Shown: one piece after another, positions 60,561 through 64,000 of the stretch
Layout of the letters: each line of letters opens with the position of its first letter
How positions within the stretch are numbered: the stretch's first letter is position 1
DNA from: Isoetes taiwanensis
Lineage: Eukaryota; Streptophyta; Lycopodiopsida; Isoetales; Isoetaceae
Assembly (NCBI GenBank): GCA_021234155.1
Contig: JAJEKV010000072.1
Span: forward strand, 5,576,024-5,640,023
DNA: 64,000 nt
Reading direction: 5' to 3'
Program-made: the position numbers and the translations under genes
Notes under the pieces: generated by a model
Seen by the model: the letters and a program-made list of their open reading frames with translations, nothing else
The model's database searches: none
Told to the model about the DNA's origin: nothing

Positions 60561-60677
60561 TGGCTTTGGAGACGGAATTGAGAAGATTAGCATAGCCCCT
60601 GCCCAAGAATGACACAACATGTTGGATAATCAAAACTAATGGGCAAAAGACAAAAAAAAAACAAAACAAAAAAAAGG
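60540..60677 (+). pseudogene. U6 snRNA retropseudogene with A-rich tail
   Basis: The core 60568-60615 contains GAGAAGATTAGCAT, GCCCCTGC and CAAGAATGACAC, matching the most conserved central part of plant U6 snRNA (GAGAAGATTAGCATGGCCCC and TGCGCAAGGATGACAC) with a few substitutions (AGCATA for AGCATG, TGCCC for TGCGC). Upstream, AAATAAAATT may correspond to the U6 GATAAAATT segment but is separated by an 11-nt insertion; the 5' stem-loop is missing. The 3' part ends in an A-rich tract (60648-60677), as expected for LINE-mediated retroposition. No upstream USE/TATA pair typical of plant U6 genes was found. Confidence 0.7.
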
Positions 60678-60679
60678 CC

Positions 60680-61062
60680 TCAATGGTCCACCGGATTTGG
60701 TGCCCTAAAGGTTGAGGTCTGGCGATGGCGATACGTGCCGGAGCTACACGACAGATCGATAGGCTCCAAATCGACCGGATAATGCCAAACCGGGCGACCC
60801 AAATAATCTGCCCTACAAGACAACGAGGGGTCTTTCGAATTTGCTTCTTCTAGAGGGCTGTCTCGGACCCACTATCCTCTCTGATCCGGTGATCTGATTT
60901 GATCTTTCATATATCAAGTTTCTTCCGCTTTGTGAACGCCCTTCAGTCCTTAAGGTTTTGGGCTGCTGCTACTACCACGCTATCTTATCCTTGGCGCTAA
61001 GTGGCATGATCTAGACGTTTACCTGCCTCTCATTCAGACTACTTTCGCCAGATTATCTCAAG
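60680..61062 (+). promoter_or_regulatory. GID1 upstream region / 5' leader
   Basis: A CpG-richer 380-bp stretch precedes the GID1 start codon. I cannot place a transcription start or TATA element. One short upstream ATG (ATGATCTAG, near 61006) would make a two-codon uORF if it is in the transcript. Confidence 0.3.
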
Positions 61063-62406
61063 ATGAGGGATTCTTCCGTTGTATCTGCTTCGCCGCTTAT
61101 TCCATTTGGAGAGGCTATTTCTGATCCAGCGCATGGGAATCTTTGCTTGGAAGACCAGAACTCTAACTCTGCCATGGAAATGCCGTTAAAGGAATCGAAG
61201 GTGAGTTCTACTTCCTATCTTCTAAGATTTAGAGTTGATAAAGTTTTGGCTGAAATGCCCTTGGAAGCCCTATGTTTCATCACAGAGGGATTCTAGTTGG
61301 CATGCCTATCTAAGCCTGCTATGCTTAAAGTGTTAAAAACATAGTTAGATGTACAGATCAAGCAGTGATAGAACCGATTCCACTTTAAGATACTCTGGTC
61401 TTGTGATTTGCAGGCAGTCGTACCATTAAACACATGGGTTCTCATTTCAAACCTGAAAGTTGCCTATAATCTAACAAGGCGGCCAGATGGGACATTCAAT
61501 CGCTACTTAGCAGAGTATTTAGACAGGAAGGTAGAGGCCTCTATCACACCCAGAAATGGAGTGGCATCTGTAGATCTAAATATAGATAAAACAACAGGAG
61601 TATGGGCGAGGATTTTCATTCCTTCTGCAGCATATGAGGCCCCAATCAAAGTCCCTTTGATCATATATTTTCATGGGGGTAGCTTTGCCCATTCTTCTGC
61701 TAACAGTGCTCTGTACGACACGGTCTGCCGCAGAATTGCTCTTTCCTGTACTGCAGTAATTATTGCTGTGAATTACAGAAGAGCACCAGAGTTCAAATGT
61801 CCAGCTCCATATGAGGATGGTTTTGTAACCCTGAAATGGCTTCAAGCTCAGGCTGAACAAGGTGTTTCATCTACTTGGCTGCCTCAAGGAGCAGATTTAA
61901 AGAGGGTTTTTCTGATGGGGGACAGCTCTGGTGGAAATATTGCTCATCATGTTGGTATGAGGGCGGCTGTTTCTGATCTGGGCCCTGTTGTAGTTGCTGG
62001 AAATATTCTAATGATGCCCATGTTTGGTGGGAGCGAAAGGACTGGAACAGAGCTCAAGCTTGATGGAAAATATTTTGTTACTATGAAGGATAGGGATTAT
62101 TACTGGAAATTGTTCTTGCCTGAAGGATCTGATAGAGACCATCCAGCTTGCAATGTTTTAGCTGATGGAGGAATAGAACTTTTGAAGCAGACCCCGTTGC
62201 CTAGATCCTTGGTTATCATTGCTGGTCTCGATATGCTTCAGGATTGGCAGATTTCTTATGCTCAAGGACTACAGTTGGCTGGCAAGGATGTACAGATTCT
62301 GATTCTTGAGGAAGCAACAGTTGGATTTTTCATATTCCCCAACACTGATTATTTCACCAAGTTCATGGATAGTGTTTGCAAGTTTGTGAGAAACGAAGAG
62401 AGTTGA
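61063..62406 (+). CDS. GID1: Gibberellin receptor GID1 family protein, two exons
   Basis: Exon 1 is 61063-61200 and exon 2 is 61414-62406, joined in phase 0 (AAG/GTGAGT...TTTGCAG/GCA), giving 376 residues. GID1 is a soluble nuclear and cytoplasmic receptor that binds bioactive gibberellin and then captures DELLA repressors for degradation. Family features seen: VVPLNTWVLISNLKVAYNL (48-66) of the N-terminal lid, RRPDGTFNR, FHGGSFAHSSANS with HGG oxyanion hole (133-136), NYRRAPE, GDSSGGNIAH with the hydrolase-fold Ser (S217), GLDMLQDWQISYA with Asp (D319), and ATVGFF, where Val349 stands at the catalytic-His position: the diagnostic receptor change. The single intron near the N-terminus is the usual GID1 structure. 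Oddity: exon 1 encodes about 30 residues more than typical; a second ATG (codon 38) would give the normal short N-terminus, MEMPLKESK. Carboxylesterase-like paralogs are the alternative, less likely given Val349. Confidence 0.93.
61201..61413 (+). other. GID1 intron 1
   Basis: 213 bp, GTGAGT donor and TTGTGATTTGCAG acceptor, phase 0. It contains in-frame stops (for example TAG after GGATTC near 61296), which confirms that it must be removed to join the lid to the core. Confidence 0.9.
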
Positions 62407-62676
62407 GCTGCAACAACAATTTATTTTGTAAAAAAAAATTATTTCTGGATCGGACGACAGATGTTGTTGATCTCCAAAAATTTGCTGAATGGAGTGGTGA
62501 TCATGATCATGTATTTTGTTGGTATGGTTTGTTGTCTCAAGCAGGCATAGAGACTTCTCAGAATTTGGAGTCTCTTGTGTGTGTCAGGTCTTTGTGAAAA
62601 AGAAGGGAGAAACAGCTGATTGTTCCTTTACCAGGCAAATGTAAATATGGTAAGCCTTTTGGACTGTTTCTGTTCC

Positions 62677-62682
62677 AATAAA
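62677..62682 (+). terminator. Polyadenylation signal for GID1
   Basis: AATAAA about 270 bp after the stop codon, in TGTTCCAATAAAGGATAAC, the expected place for a plant 3' end. Confidence 0.5.
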
Positions 62683-62719
62683 GGATAACACATTTCCACC
62701 ACTCTTTTTTATTTCTTCT

Positions 62720-64000
62720 GTTTCTGGTTCTAAAGTAACAAAATTTACCTTTATCGAAAGTCAATGGCTTATTTACTGACTCGGCTTTGGACCACTTCCT
62801 TATACAAGCTTTGGACATCTTCCAAGTATAGTTTTTTAATATTACTTTGATGCTTATACCCTTGCAAGAACCATGTATTGATATGCTGCTCTTGTATTAC
62901 TCTTACATTGTTTATATTTACGAAATTTTGAAAATGCCCTTGTTTTAGAGGTACTTTTGATAAAATGACCGTAATTGTTTGGGATGATTCAAAATGGAGT
63001 TCGAAATCACAAGTTGCGTTACTTTTAGTAGACACAAATGATGTAAAGCTTTAGGAGATCATACATAATTTAAGACTCCGGACTCTTATTTAGATGATTT
63101 TAGCTTTGATTGGCAGCTTTCATCTTCATCTACAATTCACATGGACGCATTCCCATTTGAAGCATCACAAAAGAGTTAGTCATTTCCATAAAAAATGGCC
63201 GCTAAAACAGGAGCATTTTCATAATTTTATAAATATGTAGGGGTATTTTTGCAAATTTCTTTTTTATTTATATAATATAGTAAATATAAATAAAATTCTT
63301 TTCCAATACTTGAAGCCACATAAGAACTACTCCTTTATGTCTTTTGGAGTACAGTTTTGTATTGGAATATTCTTTAGTTGACAAATTCTCTTAGTTAAGC
63401 TTTGGCATTTCAAAAGTGTTGCACCTAACATTTGATTTCAAAATCTACTAAGAACATGTGCCCACTAGGAACGTGTCCCATTGATGCCGGGCATCATTTG
63501 TGTGCATTATTCTTGGGTGCATAAAATGGGTCGATATAATAATGGATACATCAATGGGCAAATATAATGCAATGCCAACATGGTTAAATTGGATATGCAT
63601 ATAAGGATAAGAGAATAGATGAAGTAGATAAAATAGCGAATGAAACATTTATCGCAAAGTCAGTGTTTTTTAATATTAAGTACAAAATGAATGATAGAGA
63701 GATAGGACAACACCACAAAAGCATATTTCTATTATATTTTGTATAATGTTGTTCTTTTGACTTCAAGAGCAAATGCTACCATGTACAGACATATACCATA
63801 CCAGAGAGACAATGTAAGCTACAACTTCAAAATTGTCTTCCAACATCAAATGAAAAGATCATACAACTTTTATGGTAAACATGTGGATACTCATATTTCA
63901 AAGATCTATGTGCATATGTTGAGAAATTTATTGATATTCTTAATCTGTTGCAAAAATAGTTGTTTGGCTTATTTATGCATAACTAATTCTATCTATCTAT
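62720..64000. other. AT-rich flank, no gene seen
   Basis: Low-complexity AT-rich DNA with no supported ORF or RNA; it ends in a CTAT microsatellite start (63989-64000). Confidence 0.5.

Overview
This is nuclear DNA from a land plant. The evidence is one intron-containing gibberellin-receptor gene of the GID1 family, plant-style LTR and non-LTR retrotransposons, a tRNA-iMet-type primer binding site and a U6 snRNA relic. The reverse-transcriptase style of several LINEs (GVKQGCPLSPTLF) and the divergence of the GID1 copy suggest a non-flowering vascular plant such as a fern. That is an inference; the window does not name the species.

Only one gene looks intact: GID1 at 61063-62406 (+), two exons, 376 codons, with the receptor-specific Val in place of the catalytic His. 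Nearly everything else is repeat-derived.

Layout. 0-3.2 kb: an unidentified broken gene on the minus strand and a gene fragment on the plus strand diverge from an array of seven GC-rich palindromes, followed by a retroposon-like unit with a (TTCC)n tail. 3.5-9.7 kb: a segment with inverted ends, a CpG-rich tandem duplication, then AT-rich DNA with minor duplications. 9.66-10.55 kb: a structured non-coding repeat (called family S here). 10.6-17.5 kb: mostly anonymous DNA with a promoter-like patch near 11.0-11.15 kb. 17.5-18.3 kb: possible solo LTR. 18.3-31 kb: a nest of decayed LINEs, all on the minus strand: a nearly full-length LINE with ORF1 and ORF2, two pieces of a related LINE around an L1-type LINE, and a further L1. 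31.1-31.5 kb: a 161-nt-arm inverted repeat.

33,407-54,750 is a 21.3-kb LTR-retrotransposon array in the order LTR-internal-LTR-internal-LTR, with one 5-bp target-site duplication (ATTCT) around the whole block. Each internal part is about 8.04-8.05 kb and has no recognisable gag or pol, so the element is non-autonomous. It carries tRNA-like Pol III promoter boxes, a 27-bp tandem repeat and a nested family-S copy. 54.8-59.3 kb holds further LINE fragments. 60.57-60.68 kb is a U6-like retropseudogene with an A-rich tail, just upstream of GID1.

The main unexplained signal is a recurrent 3'-end hairpin seen at five places: after the ORF2 of the long LINE, in the 2.4-kb retroposon, in the 9.8-kb repeat and in both array internals. 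The inner core (GGG-T-tract, CCC-loop-GGG, GGGTTTTTT-CATCC or AATCC) is kept, while the outer stem differs in sequence yet stays paired. This is the pattern expected of a shared LINE/SINE-type RNA structure.
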